A stretch of DNA of 15,741 bases from an uncultured Mailhella sp. (GCF_905187505.1 NZ_CAJJIC010000043.1:1-15741), one strand, 5' to 3'. Shown: positions 7,277 to 14,886, counted from the first letter of the stretch. Numbers and translations are program-made. The notes: a model not told the origin generated them from the sequence alone.

Positions 7277-7293
7277 CTTTCCGCAACGGAAAG
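7277..7293 (+). promoter_or_regulatory. Leader hairpin ahead of the EPSP-synthase-like gene
   Basis: CTTTCCG and CGGAAAG form a perfect 7-bp stem with a CAA loop, 106 bases before the start codon. There is no T-run, so it is more likely an mRNA leader structure than a terminator. Function unknown. Confidence 0.3.
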
Positions 7294-7399
7294 CCGGTAG
7301 AACGGGGTGAGCGTACGGGGCGTCGGCTTCGCTTTTGCCCCTTTTGAAACGACGTGCGCGCCTGCCGACGCGCCACGCACAGATAAAAGCAGGTTTGAC

Positions 7400-9226
7400 A
7401 TGGAGAATAGGGGCGAGGACAGAAAGGATTTCGCCAGGCGTTCCTTCAGGAAAAATGACGGTGAACGCGGCGAGGGCCGACGGCAGGAACATTCGGAAAA
7501 TTTCCGCCCGCGTCGTTTTGAACGCGGCGACGACGAGCGCCGCGACGGGCGCAGGGACTTCAAGAAGGACGGCTACAAGCCGCGCTCGGATCGTGCGCCT
7601 TCGCGCAGGGGTGATCTCGGAGCCATTCTGGATCTGGACAACGACATTCTGCACCTTGTGATGCGTCGAGCTCAGATGCTCGCCCGCCTGCGCCGCGGCG
7701 GGCGCCTCGCACCTGAAACGGAAAAGACCCTGCGCACCGCGTGGGAAGGCAAGGCCGCCCGCCTTGCCCGCGACAACCGTCTTTCCCGCGATCTTTTCAT
7801 GCTGCTTCAGACCATCGAGCCTCTGACCCGCATGGAAGAGGAACAGGGCTTCTACAATCTCGCTCCCAACGGTGAAGAGGTGGACATCCGCATTCCTGCG
7901 CCGTCCGACACCGTGGCGGCCCGCTGCTGGCTTGCCGTGGCCGCGGCGGCAGGTCAGGTGACCTGCGTTTCCCGCGTGCCTCTCACCGACGCCGTGGTGA
8001 GCGGCGTGAAGGCTCTCAACCAGATAGGCGGACAGCTCTGGTGGGAAGACAACGGCGACGTGCAGAGCCGCGGCGGCAACGGTCTTGCCCGCAACATGGA
8101 CAAGGTCATTCACGTGGGCGACGACGCCTTCAATCTCTGGCTCGTCATCGCCCTGTGCGTGGGCATGCCCGCAAGGCTCAAGCTCACCGGCGACAGCTCC
8201 CTCCGCTTCCTCGACATTGCGCCCCTGCGTCATTTCCTTCCGCAGCTCGGCGTGCGTCTGACCAATGTCATTCCTTCGCAGGACGGTCTGCCCGTGCGCA
8301 TGGAATGTTCCGGTCTCATGCCGCGTGAAGTCCGTCTTCCCGATGATCTGCCCGAAGATTTCACGGCCGCCCTCGTGCTGGCGTCTCCGTTCTGGGAAAC
8401 GGGCTGCCGTCTGACGCTGCCTGAACGCGAGCCCCGTCTTCTGCCGCTCGTGCTGGATGTGCTTTCCGGCTGCGGCATGAAGGTGGAAAGAAAGGGACGC
8501 GACATTTTCGTGCAGCGCGGCGAAGTTTCCGTGCCTGCCCGTCCCGTGGTGCCCATGGACGCCTCCGTGGCGGCCACCGTGCTCATGTTCCCTGGCTTCA
8601 ACGGCGGTCGCGCCGTGCTGGAAGGCGTGTGGGGAAAGAATGCAGCGTCTTCCCTTGTGGAAAAGATTCTTCGCGGCGCGGGCCTCAACGTGAAATACGG
8701 CGCTCAGCAGGTGGAATGCACCGGCAAGGAGCGCGAGACCTCCGCTCCCGCACCCGAAGTTCTGAAGTCCGTGATCGAGGAATGCCCCGAGCTTCTGCCT
8801 CTCTGCACGGTCATCATGGCGGCTGCGGCGCATGAAGGTACCGGGGTGAAGCTGCCCGAGCTGCCCGACGAGGATCGTCATGTGGTGACGGCCTTCCTTT
8901 CGCGCTGCGGCGTGGAGGAGAAGGATGGCGCGCTTGTTTCCGTGGAGGAAACGGTGCCCGGTTCCTGGGTGGCTCCTTCCGCGCAGTGGGCCATGGCCTA
9001 CGCGCTGGGCGCCTTCCTCCGTCCGAATCTGCACCTTTCCAACCCCGGCGTGATGACCGGTCTGTTCCCGTCCTTCTGGAACATGTACAACACGCTGCCC
9101 CGTCCTGAACTGAAACGCAAAGTCGAGCAGGAGACTGAAGATGCAAAACCCGCGCGCAGACGAGTCATCGCCCACGGAGTCTATGGAGAGCTTCCTCCTG
9201 AAACCGCTTCCGGAGACGATTTCTGA
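7400..9226 (+). CDS. EPSP-synthase-fold protein with degenerate active site and Arg-rich tail
   Basis: This 608-residue protein has three parts. Residues 1-72 are a disordered-looking Arg/Asp/Glu/Gly tail. Residues 73-140 contain a chorismate-mutase-like helix (LDNDILHLVMRR). Residues about 160-565 follow EPSP synthase (AroA, class II order) from end to end. True AroA joins shikimate-3-phosphate and phosphoenolpyruvate, but the key residues are missing. The GxKS lysine is D170, the SxQ substrate motif is P318-E319-D320, and the GNAGTxxR loop is GDDAFNLW. The KExDR lysine is deleted (DEDR, 490-493) and the DHR arginine is Q529. One Arg (R175), R493 and an acidic residue (E460) at the catalytic Asp position remain. 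It is therefore probably not a working AroA. Annotation pipelines may call it aroA. ATG 7400 has AGCAGG ahead of it; an upstream in-frame start is less likely. It heads a four-gene cluster. Confidence 0.75.
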   Translation: MENRGEDRKDFARRSFRKNDGERGEGRRQEHSENFRPRRFERGDDERRDGRRDFKKDGYKPRSDRAPSRRGDLGAILDLDNDILHLVMRRAQMLARLRRGGRLAPETEKTLRTAWEGKAARLARDNRLSRDLFMLLQTIEPLTRMEEEQGFYNLAPNGEEVDIRIPAPSDTVAARCWLAVAAAAGQVTCVSRVPLTDAVVSGVKALNQIGGQLWWEDNGDVQSRGGNGLARNMDKVIHVGDDAFNLWLVIALCVGMPARLKLTGDSSLRFLDIAPLRHFLPQLGVRLTNVIPSQDGLPVRMECSGLMPREVRLPDDLPEDFTAALVLASPFWETGCRLTLPEREPRLLPLVLDVLSGCGMKVERKGRDIFVQRGEVSVPARPVVPMDASVAATVLMFPGFNGGRAVLEGVWGKNAASSLVEKILRGAGLNVKYGAQQVECTGKERETSAPAPEVLKSVIEECPELLPLCTVIMAAAAHEGTGVKLPELPDEDRHVVTAFLSRCGVEEKDGALVSVEETVPGSWVAPSAQWAMAYALGAFLRPNLHLSNPGVMTGLFPSFWNMYNTLPRPELKRKVEQETEDAKPARRRVIAHGVYGELPPETASGDDF

Positions 9227-9440
9227 GCTTGAGGCTCAGATGGCCGTCATAGAGGCGGTGCAGAAAGAGTGCACGAGGAAGATACGGGAACTCATGGATG
9301 CCGAAGACGTGGAAAAGGGCATAGTGTTCCCGCAGGAGATACATGAGCTGCACCAGCAGAAGAACATGCTGGAAACGCACATGCAGTATCGCAGAGTGCG
9401 CCTGAACAGACTCAGAATGTATAAAGGACTTGACCGATAG
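9141..9440 (+). CDS. Small coiled-coil protein overlapping the preceding gene
   Basis: I do not recognise this 99-residue protein. It is mostly helical, with heptad-like text (ISELEAQMAVIEAVQKECTR and later IHELHQQKNMLETHMQYRR), split by a short loop around FPQE, so it could form a helical hairpin or a coiled coil that binds a partner. It has one cysteine and no membrane segment or signal. Its start lies 86 bases inside the EPSP-synthase-like gene in another frame, with AGGAG eight bases ahead, which implies translational coupling. An in-frame ATG at 9183 would shorten it by 14 residues but has a poorly spaced ribosome site. Close coupling suggests that it works with the upstream pseudoenzyme (inference). 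Confidence 0.75.
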   Translation: MQNPRADESSPTESMESFLLKPLPETISELEAQMAVIEAVQKECTRKIRELMDAEDVEKGIVFPQEIHELHQQKNMLETHMQYRRVRLNRLRMYKGLDR

Positions 9441-9464
9441 CGCCGTCGTCCGGACGTTTTGGAA

Positions 9465-9484
9465 CGGGGCCCTCCGGGGCCCCG
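9465..9484 (+). terminator. GC-rich hairpin between cluster genes, weak terminator or attenuator
   Basis: CGGGGCCC and GGGCCCCG pair perfectly over 8 bp around a TCCG loop, 25 bases after the small coiled-coil gene. No T-run follows, so it may pause polymerase or stabilise the upstream mRNA end instead of terminating. The next gene starts 67 bases later. Confidence 0.35.
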
Positions 9485-9551
9485 CGTCGCGGAATCCGGG
9501 AAGCGACGTTCGTTCTTCCCGTGTCGGCGCAGGGCAACAAATGAGGATATC

Positions 9552-10250
9552 ATGAGCGAAAATCATCAGTGCCGTCAGTGCGGAACCTGCTGCCGCAAGG
9601 GCGGGCCGGCTCTTCATAAGGAGGACGCTCCGCTTCTTGTGGACGGCGTGCTTCAGCTGCAGGATCTCTGCACGTTCCGCGCGGGCGAACTCGTGCGCGA
9701 CACGTCCAACGACCATGTCGTGCCTCTGCCCGAGGAAATCGTGAAAATCGCCCCTCCCTACGGTTCGCGGCCCGACGACTGGACCTGCCGTTTTCTCATG
9801 GGCGACAATCGCTGCTTCATCCATGACAGCGCGCCCGCGGAATGCCGGGCCCTGTTCTGCGACGACCCTTCCGCGCTTCTTGCCATGCACGGCGAGGACA
9901 GACTGGACCGCAGGGCCATACTGGAACTTCTTCACGCGCCTGCGTGGCTCATGGATTCCGTGGAGGCCCACGAGTCCCGCTGCAACTACGCGGCGCTCAT
10001 AGAGCTCGCTTCCCATCTTGAAAAGCAGGAGGCCGCCCGCCGTGCTCTGGTGGAAGTCGTGGAATACGACAGGGCCTTCCGTGAGCTCGTCATGGAAAAG
10101 GGCAAGGTGCGAAAGGAAATGCTGGACTTTCTGTTCGGCCGTCCGCTTCTGCACACCGTCATCATGTTCGGCATTGACGCCAGGCATAATGCCGACGGCA
10201 GCATCACCCTCGTGCAGACCACGAAGGCGACATTGAAGGGGCACGAATGA
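9552..10250 (+). CDS. YkgJ-family Cys-cluster (zinc/iron-chelating) protein
   Basis: The 232-residue cytosolic protein has the N-terminal CxxCxxCC signature of the YkgJ/PF03692 family (C7, C10, C13, C14) and later cysteines C79, C88, C98 and C103 in DWTCRF, NRCFIHD, AECRALFCDD. These are expected to bind zinc or an iron-sulfur cluster. The family has no well-established reaction. The C-terminal half (about 120-232) is helical and acidic, with no recognised domain. GAGGA just ahead of the ATG supports this start. The stop overlaps the hldD start in an ATGA, so the two are translationally coupled. The context points to envelope or lipopolysaccharide work, but that is only a suggestion. Confidence 0.85.
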   Translation: MSENHQCRQCGTCCRKGGPALHKEDAPLLVDGVLQLQDLCTFRAGELVRDTSNDHVVPLPEEIVKIAPPYGSRPDDWTCRFLMGDNRCFIHDSAPAECRALFCDDPSALLAMHGEDRLDRRAILELLHAPAWLMDSVEAHESRCNYAALIELASHLEKQEAARRALVEVVEYDRAFRELVMEKGKVRKEMLDFLFGRPLLHTVIMFGIDARHNADGSITLVQTTKATLKGHE

Positions 10251-11227
10251 TCATAGTCACGGGCGGCGCCGGCCTCATCGGCGCAAACATGATATGGGAA
10301 CTGAACCGTCAGGGTGTGGACGACATTCTTGTGGTGGACAATCTCGCCTCCACGGAAAAGTGGAAGAATCTCTCCCACCTGCGCTACAGCAACTACATGC
10401 ATCGCGACAGGTTCCTTGAAGAGCTTCGTTCCGGCAAGAAGCTGGAAGGCGTGGAGTGCGTGATTCACATGGGCGCGTGCTCCTCCACCACCGAGCGCAA
10501 TGCCGATTTTCTCATGGAGAACAACTTTCACTACACGGTGGAAGTCTGCCTTGCCGCCCTTGAGGCGGGAGCCCGCTTCATCACCGCAAGCAGCGCCGCC
10601 ACCTACGGCGACGGCGAGCTCGGCTTTTCCGACTCGCTTGATCTCATGCCGAAGCTCCGCCCGCTCAACATGTACGGCTATTCGAAAAAGCTTTTCGACA
10701 TGTGGTGCATGCAGCACAAGCTGCTCGGCGAAGTGGTCAACCTCAAGTTCTTCAACGTGTACGGTCCCGACGAATACCACAAGGGCAGCATGATGAGCAT
10801 GGTGTGCCGCGCCGTGCCGCAGGTGAAGGAAAGCGGAAAGATCCGTCTGTTCCGCTCGGACAACCCTCAGTACGGCGACGGTGAGTCCGTGCGTGATTTC
10901 GTGTACTCCAAGGACTGCGCCGCGCTCATGCGCTGGTTCATGGAAACGCCTTCGTGCAACGGCATATTCAACGTGGGCACGGGGCACGCCCGCAGCTGGA
11001 ACGATCTGGCGAAGGCCGTGTTCGCCGCCATGGACATGCCCGAGAACATCGAGTACTTCGACATGCCCGAGCATCTCAAGGGCAAGTACCAGTATTTCAC
11101 CGAAGCAGACATGGGCTGGCTTTCGCGCGAAAACTGTCCGGTGAAGTTCCATTCTCTGGAAGAGGGCGTGGACGACTACGTCCGCAACTATCTTTTGAAG
11201 GACGATCCGTATCTCTGCACGCTGTAG
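10247..11227 (+). CDS. hldD: ADP-L-glycero-D-manno-heptose 6-epimerase
   Basis: HldD (RfaD) inverts C6 of ADP-D-glycero-D-manno-heptose to give the ADP-heptose used for the lipopolysaccharide inner core. The 326-residue protein is a short-chain-dehydrogenase-like epimerase: NADP-binding GGAGLIG near residue 6 (usual GGAGFIG), HMGACSSTTE, the SSAATYGDGELGFSD block with S115/S116, and the catalytic YxxxK (Y143, K147 in MYGYSKK). The family's GTGxARSWNDLA segment is also present. The length is slightly above the E. coli enzyme (310). It starts inside the stop of the YkgJ-type gene (ATGA overlap) and is followed after 18 bases by a strong terminator, so it is the last gene of its transcript. No other heptose gene (hldE, gmhA, gmhB, waaC) lies in the window. 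Confidence 0.95.
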   Translation: MIIVTGGAGLIGANMIWELNRQGVDDILVVDNLASTEKWKNLSHLRYSNYMHRDRFLEELRSGKKLEGVECVIHMGACSSTTERNADFLMENNFHYTVEVCLAALEAGARFITASSAATYGDGELGFSDSLDLMPKLRPLNMYGYSKKLFDMWCMQHKLLGEVVNLKFFNVYGPDEYHKGSMMSMVCRAVPQVKESGKIRLFRSDNPQYGDGESVRDFVYSKDCAALMRWFMETPSCNGIFNVGTGHARSWNDLAKAVFAAMDMPENIEYFDMPEHLKGKYQYFTEADMGWLSRENCPVKFHSLEEGVDDYVRNYLLKDDPYLCTL

Positions 11228-11245
11228 GGATGCTTTGATGAAGCG

Positions 11246-11281
11246 AAGGGCCCCGTGCGCGGACGCACGGGGCCCTTTTTT
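11246..11281 (+). terminator. Strong rho-independent terminator after hldD
   Basis: A perfect 14-bp GC-rich stem (AAGGGCCCCGTGCG with CGCACGGGGCCCTT, loop CGGA) is followed by a run of six T residues at 11276-11281. There is no T-run on the minus strand, so it serves the plus-strand cluster only. Confidence 0.93.
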
Positions 11282-11311
11282 CATGCCGAACGTGAAGCGT
11301 CTTTCAGCGGA

Positions 11312-12844
11312 TTACATGTCCACGGCTTCGAACACGGCGACGATGCTCTTTTTGGAGCGCAGTTCCAGCATGGAACCGTTGATGTTCCATTCGTCGACCT
11401 TGGAGAACATGGTGTGGATGGCGCGGGACTGTTCCTGCCCCTGAGGGCACATGCGCAGGGTTGATCCGCCGTCCGTGAAGCTCAGGGCTTCATCCCTGCG
11501 CTTCCAGTTCATGAAGAAGTTGTTGCAGCCGTCCGAGCCTGAGGCCTGTCCGTTGTCCCTCAGAATGAGGTGGGGTTCCGGCTGATCGGCATAGAGTTCC
11601 ACCTGCTTTCCGTTGAGCTCGCGAAGACGCCAGTAGGTCTGAAGAAGCGGAGCGGAGGCGTAGTTTTCCGTGGAGCAAACGCCGCCCTTCTGCACGAGAA
11701 AGACGTTGGAGGCCTCCAGGTGTCCGTCCTGAAGACGGCCTTCCAGCACGACGGAGGAATTGCCGCTGGTCTGAAGAATGCGGCTGAGCTGATCGTAGCC
11801 CTTGCCGGAGGTCTGTATGGGGATGTCGCGCTGGGAATTGCATTCGGAAAATACGGGCTGACCGTTCTGCTGTCTCAGTTCGCCTTCGAGCAGAAAGCCT
11901 TTGGAAGGCCAGGAAATGTCGGCTTTCCTGAGTTCTACGGGCTGGGCGGAGAGGCCGTGCAGAAGCAGGTTTCCTCCAGCTTCGCGCGTGGCCGTGACGG
12001 GCCTGAGGGCTCCGCGCGTGATCTCTATGGTGCGGTTTCTGTCCCTTTCCATCCACGTACCCATGTACTGATTGCGGTCGCCGTCCTGGGTGAGAAGGGC
12101 AAGACCGCCGTCTTCGAGATAGAGATGAACGGAAACGTCCTTGCCGGAACTTTTCAGCACGCCCTTGTAGCTCGCGGGCGTTTTCAGCGGGGGAAGCTGA
12201 TTTTCGCCGGGAACGGTGCGGTAAAGCAGCACGTTCGGCGAGGCCGGCAGGGTGATCACTTCGTCGGTCTGCGTGGAAAAGAGCGTTTCGCCGCTGTGCA
12301 GGATGGAGGCTGCGAGTCTGACCTCGGAAGGAACCGTCTGTTCCAGATAGTAGACGCGGAAGGGGATGCGGCCGCTGCCGGAGGCGGGCATGATGGAGTT
12401 TGCCGCAGGAATGGGGGAGTGCAGCGGATAGAGCTGCACGCTGACGATGACCTCCGGCGGAAGGGCCATGCGTTCGCGATAGAAGAGCGTTCCGTCCAGC
12501 CTGCCTACCTTGGCACGGCTTCTTTTCCAGGTCACGACGTTGCCTTCGGCGTCGGTGAATTCCAGCCTGCCGGAGCCCGACTGCTTCAGCACGAGCTTCT
12601 GTTCTCTGACCTTGCCTCCGGGAGAGTCCATGGTGGCAAGCGTGAGAACGCCGTTTGCAAGATGCCAGCTTACGCCGGAAAGGGCCGTCTGATCGGGAAT
12701 GCCGAGCGTGCCGTCCTCATCCAGATAATAGAGCCGTTCCTGATCGTCCACCCATGCGCCGCTGATGCCGTCGGTCGTTCCCGAGGAGGCGACGCAGGAG
12801 GCGAGCAGAAGCGAGCAGAAAAGAAAGAGCAGTATTTTGCGCAT
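11312..12844 (-). CDS. Multi-domain lipoprotein: YbaY-like, NlpE-like region and META/HslJ domain
   Basis: The 510-residue protein has a lipoprotein signal, LLFLFCSLLLASC, with lipidated C17 followed by Val, which suggests the outer membrane. Residues about 25-110 are a beta-rich region of no clear family. Residues about 115-200 (LDGTLFYRERMALPPEVIVS, then PFRVYYLEQ) match the YbaY/YscW-type lipoprotein domain. Residues about 225-385 resemble NlpE-like repeats with a COG3650-like FSEC segment (332-335). Residues about 400-510 are a META/HslJ domain: TYWRLRELNGKQVELY, GSDGCNNFF, STLRMCPQG. META domains are linked to envelope stress or heat-shock tolerance, so an envelope stress or copper/oxidative-damage role is possible. 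The start is fixed by AGAGGA and the signal peptide; it begins 14 bases after rimO and is probably co-transcribed. Confidence 0.82.
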   Translation of the reverse strand: MRKILLFLFCSLLLASCVASSGTTDGISGAWVDDQERLYYLDEDGTLGIPDQTALSGVSWHLANGVLTLATMDSPGGKVREQKLVLKQSGSGRLEFTDAEGNVVTWKRSRAKVGRLDGTLFYRERMALPPEVIVSVQLYPLHSPIPAANSIMPASGSGRIPFRVYYLEQTVPSEVRLAASILHSGETLFSTQTDEVITLPASPNVLLYRTVPGENQLPPLKTPASYKGVLKSSGKDVSVHLYLEDGGLALLTQDGDRNQYMGTWMERDRNRTIEITRGALRPVTATREAGGNLLLHGLSAQPVELRKADISWPSKGFLLEGELRQQNGQPVFSECNSQRDIPIQTSGKGYDQLSRILQTSGNSSVVLEGRLQDGHLEASNVFLVQKGGVCSTENYASAPLLQTYWRLRELNGKQVELYADQPEPHLILRDNGQASGSDGCNNFFMNWKRRDEALSFTDGGSTLRMCPQGQEQSRAIHTMFSKVDEWNINGSMLELRSKKSIVAVFEAVDM

Positions 12845-12858
12845 GCTGATCCTCTGTT

Positions 12859-14145
12859 TCAGGCCAGGGCGACAAGATCGTACTCCCTGGTCTCTACGAT
12901 GTCGGCTTCCACCATGGCGCCGTTTTCCACGCCCGGGCCGCTCACGTAGGTCAGCCCGTCCACGTCGGGAGCCTGGAACCATGTGCGGCCGGTATGGAGA
13001 CCGGGCCATTCATCGGAACTTTCATCCACCAGCACTTCCATGCGCCGGCCGGCATATCCGGCGAGTATCTCCTCGCTGATGCCGCGCTGAAGTTCCATGA
13101 GTTCGTCCTTCCTTGCCTCCTTGACGCTTTCGTCGATCTGGTCGGGCATGACCGCGGCTGCGGTGCCGTCTTCAGGCTGGAAGGCGAACACGCCCATATG
13201 GTGGAAGCGGTTTTTTTCCACAAAATCCATGAGCGTGCGGAAATGTTCGTCGGTTTCCCCGGGAAATCCCACCATCATGGTCGTGCGGAGGGCGGCTTCG
13301 GGGAAGAATTCGCGTATGCGGTCCACAGCTTCCTGCGGATTGCCGGAGAAGGGGCGGCCCATGCGGCTGAGAATGTCCGGATGGGCGTGCTGCAGGGGCA
13401 TGTCGAAATACGGGACAAAGGGTTTGCCCGCGTCCTTGAGAAAGCGGAGCAGATCGCGGGTGAGACCACCGGGGTAAAGATAGAGCAGCCTCAGGCGCTC
13501 CAGGCCGTCGAGGGCAAGGAGCTTTTCCAGAAGAAAGCGCGGATCCCTGCCGAAATCCGTGCCGTAGGCGGTCACGTCCTGGGCCACGAGAATGAGTTCC
13601 TTCACCCCGTCGTTCACGAGTGCCGAAGCCTCGGTCACAAGATGGTCGGCGTTTTCGGAAACATATTTGCCGCGGATGGAGGGAATGGCGCAGAAAGAGC
13701 AGTTGTGCCGGCAGCCTTCGCCTATCTTGAGCCACGCGTAGGACGGGCCGGTGCTGAGAAGGCGTCCGGCGGCGGGAGCTTCAAGGCCGAGCGCGGAGAC
13801 GAGCTGATCCGCCCAGGTGTCGATGTCGTCGGTGTGAAGCCAGAGATCCACTTCCGGCAGCTCGGACTTGAGGTCGGCGATGCCGTAGCGTCCCGGCAGA
13901 CAGCCCGCCACGGCCAGAAAAGGCCTTTTTTCCTTCGGCAGGTCGCCGAGATCCGCAATCATCTGCAGAATGGTCTGCACGGATTCCTGCACGGCCGGGG
14001 CGATGAAGGCGCAGGTGTTGATGAAGACAAGGTCGGCCTCTTCAGGCGTGTCCACGGTGAGAACGGGACCCAGGGAGCCCAGCAGACGTTCGGTGTCCAC
14101 ACGGGTCTTAGGGCAGCCAAGACTTTGGGAATAGATACGGAGCAT
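12859..14145 (-). CDS. rimO: Ribosomal protein S12 methylthiotransferase
   Basis: RimO is a radical-SAM enzyme that adds a methylthio group to an aspartate of ribosomal protein S12. The 428-residue product has all three parts. The N-terminal UPF0004 domain contributes cluster ligands C11 (SLGCPKTRVDTE), C45 (INTCAF) and C82 (AGCLPGRY). The radical-SAM core has C145xxxC149xxC152 (GCRHNCSFCAIPSIRGKY). A C-terminal TRAM domain ends in EADIVETREYDLVA. The SLGCPKTRVDTE opening is typical of RimO rather than MiaB. The ATG at 14145 is preceded by AAGG; longer upstream frames lack conservation. It is divergent from rdgB with 90 bases between and leads a two-gene unit with the lipoprotein. Confidence is high. 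Confidence 0.95.
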   Translation of the reverse strand: MLRIYSQSLGCPKTRVDTERLLGSLGPVLTVDTPEEADLVFINTCAFIAPAVQESVQTILQMIADLGDLPKEKRPFLAVAGCLPGRYGIADLKSELPEVDLWLHTDDIDTWADQLVSALGLEAPAAGRLLSTGPSYAWLKIGEGCRHNCSFCAIPSIRGKYVSENADHLVTEASALVNDGVKELILVAQDVTAYGTDFGRDPRFLLEKLLALDGLERLRLLYLYPGGLTRDLLRFLKDAGKPFVPYFDMPLQHAHPDILSRMGRPFSGNPQEAVDRIREFFPEAALRTTMMVGFPGETDEHFRTLMDFVEKNRFHHMGVFAFQPEDGTAAAVMPDQIDESVKEARKDELMELQRGISEEILAGYAGRRMEVLVDESSDEWPGLHTGRTWFQAPDVDGLTYVSGPGVENGAMVEADIVETREYDLVALA

Positions 14146-14168
14146 ACTACCTTCGAGCAGGCCTGGAC

Positions 14169-14197
14169 TTGTCAACAGGACTGGCCTGAGATATCCC
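14169..14197 (+). promoter_or_regulatory. Candidate rdgB promoter
   Basis: TTGTCA and TATCCC are separated by 17 bases and lie 38 bases ahead of the rdgB start. The -10 is a weak match. On the other strand a perfect TTGACA (14170-14175) faces rimO but has no good -10 before the start codon. The 90-base gap must serve both genes. Confidence 0.3.
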
Positions 14198-14235
14198 TTT
14201 TTGCCATGAAAACAGCCTTTCGGCAAGGAGACCCC

Positions 14236-14868
14236 ATGACACGCCCCCAGACGCTCATTCTCGCCACCCGCAATCAGGGCAAAGTGAAGGAACTTCGTGC
14301 TCCTCTGGCACGTTTCGGCTTTGACGTTCAGAGCCTGCCCGACGATTTTCCCGAAGTGGCGGAAACGGGTTCCACCTTTGAGGAAAACGCCCTCATCAAG
14401 GCGCACGCCGTGGCGGACGCGCTGCTCGTTCCGGCGGTGGCCGACGATTCGGGCATCGAGGTCGACGCCCTCGGAGGCGCTCCCGGAGTGTATTCCGCCC
14501 GCTACAGCCTCGACTGGCCAGAAGTCGAGGGCGAGAGTACGGATGAGCGCAACAACAGAAAGCTTCTTGCCGCGCTTGAAGGCGTGAGCGCGGAAAAGCG
14601 CACCGCACGTTTCCGCTGCTGCATGGCCTTGGTGTACCCTTCCTCGTGGGAGAACAGACCGGAAGACGTCGTGGTGAGCGGCTCATGGGAGGGGAGCATC
14701 GTGGAAAAGCCTTCGGGAAGCAACGGATTCGGCTATGATCCGCTTTTCCTCGATCCGGCAAGCGGCCGCACGGGCGCTGAACTTTCCCGCGAGGAAAAGA
14801 TGGCCCGCAGCCACAGGGGCAAGGCCCTTGAAAGGCTCCTTGAAGTCCTGACTTCCCGCATCGCCTGA
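14236..14868 (+). CDS. rdgB: dITP/XTP pyrophosphatase (RdgB/HAM1 family)
   Basis: This house-cleaning enzyme hydrolyses dITP, ITP and XTP to monophosphates and keeps deaminated purines out of DNA and RNA. The 210-residue protein has the family motifs: ILATRNQGKVKEL near the N-terminus, TFEENALIKA, the DDSGIEVDALGGAPGVYSARY block with the metal and base binding residues, RNNRKLLAALEG, and the C-terminal GSNGFGYDPLF. It closes with SHRGKALERLLE. The length is close to E. coli RdgB (197). AAGGAG lies five bases ahead of ATG 14236. A much longer frame upstream is only the antisense of rimO. It converges on the Crp/Fnr-type regulator gene with a 38-base gap. Confidence 0.95.
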   Translation: MTRPQTLILATRNQGKVKELRAPLARFGFDVQSLPDDFPEVAETGSTFEENALIKAHAVADALLVPAVADDSGIEVDALGGAPGVYSARYSLDWPEVEGESTDERNNRKLLAALEGVSAEKRTARFRCCMALVYPSSWENRPEDVVVSGSWEGSIVEKPSGSNGFGYDPLFLDPASGRTGAELSREEKMARSHRGKALERLLEVLTSRIA

Positions 14869-14886
14869 AATCACGTCCTGAAAACG

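Larger units (their letters stand above)
6993..7399. other. Divergent intergenic region, no gene seen
   Basis: These 407 bases between the divergent methyltransferase and the EPSP-synthase-like gene must hold both promoters. I see a direct repeat at 7022-7064, a palindrome CGTCATGACG at 7110-7119, and a perfect small hairpin at 7277-7293. I looked for known riboswitch cores and found none I could defend. Open frames here read as arginine- and proline-rich text and look like chance. Confidence 0.5.

Noticed and set aside
6993..7399. Possible riboswitch ahead of the EPSP-synthase-like gene
   Set aside because: There are small hairpins, but I could not match any glycine, FMN, thiamine, fluoride or cobalamin core.
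8650..8670. TGTGGAAAA, a DnaA-box-like nonamer
   Set aside because: Single copies occur inside genes (also near 13214). There is no cluster, so they look like chance.
7268..9175. Minus-strand open frame of 635 codons
   Set aside because: It mirrors the EPSP-synthase-like gene. The product is His/Gly/Arg-rich, with no motif and no ribosome site.
9986..11284. Minus-strand open frame of 432 codons
   Set aside because: It is antisense to hldD and runs through its terminator.
11570..12949. Plus-strand open frame of 459 codons
   Set aside because: It is antisense to the lipoprotein and to the end of rimO; no motif.
12994..14235. Long N-terminal extension of rdgB
   Set aside because: The upstream part is rimO antisense. 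The RdgB family starts at the ATG 14236, which has AAGGAG ahead of it.
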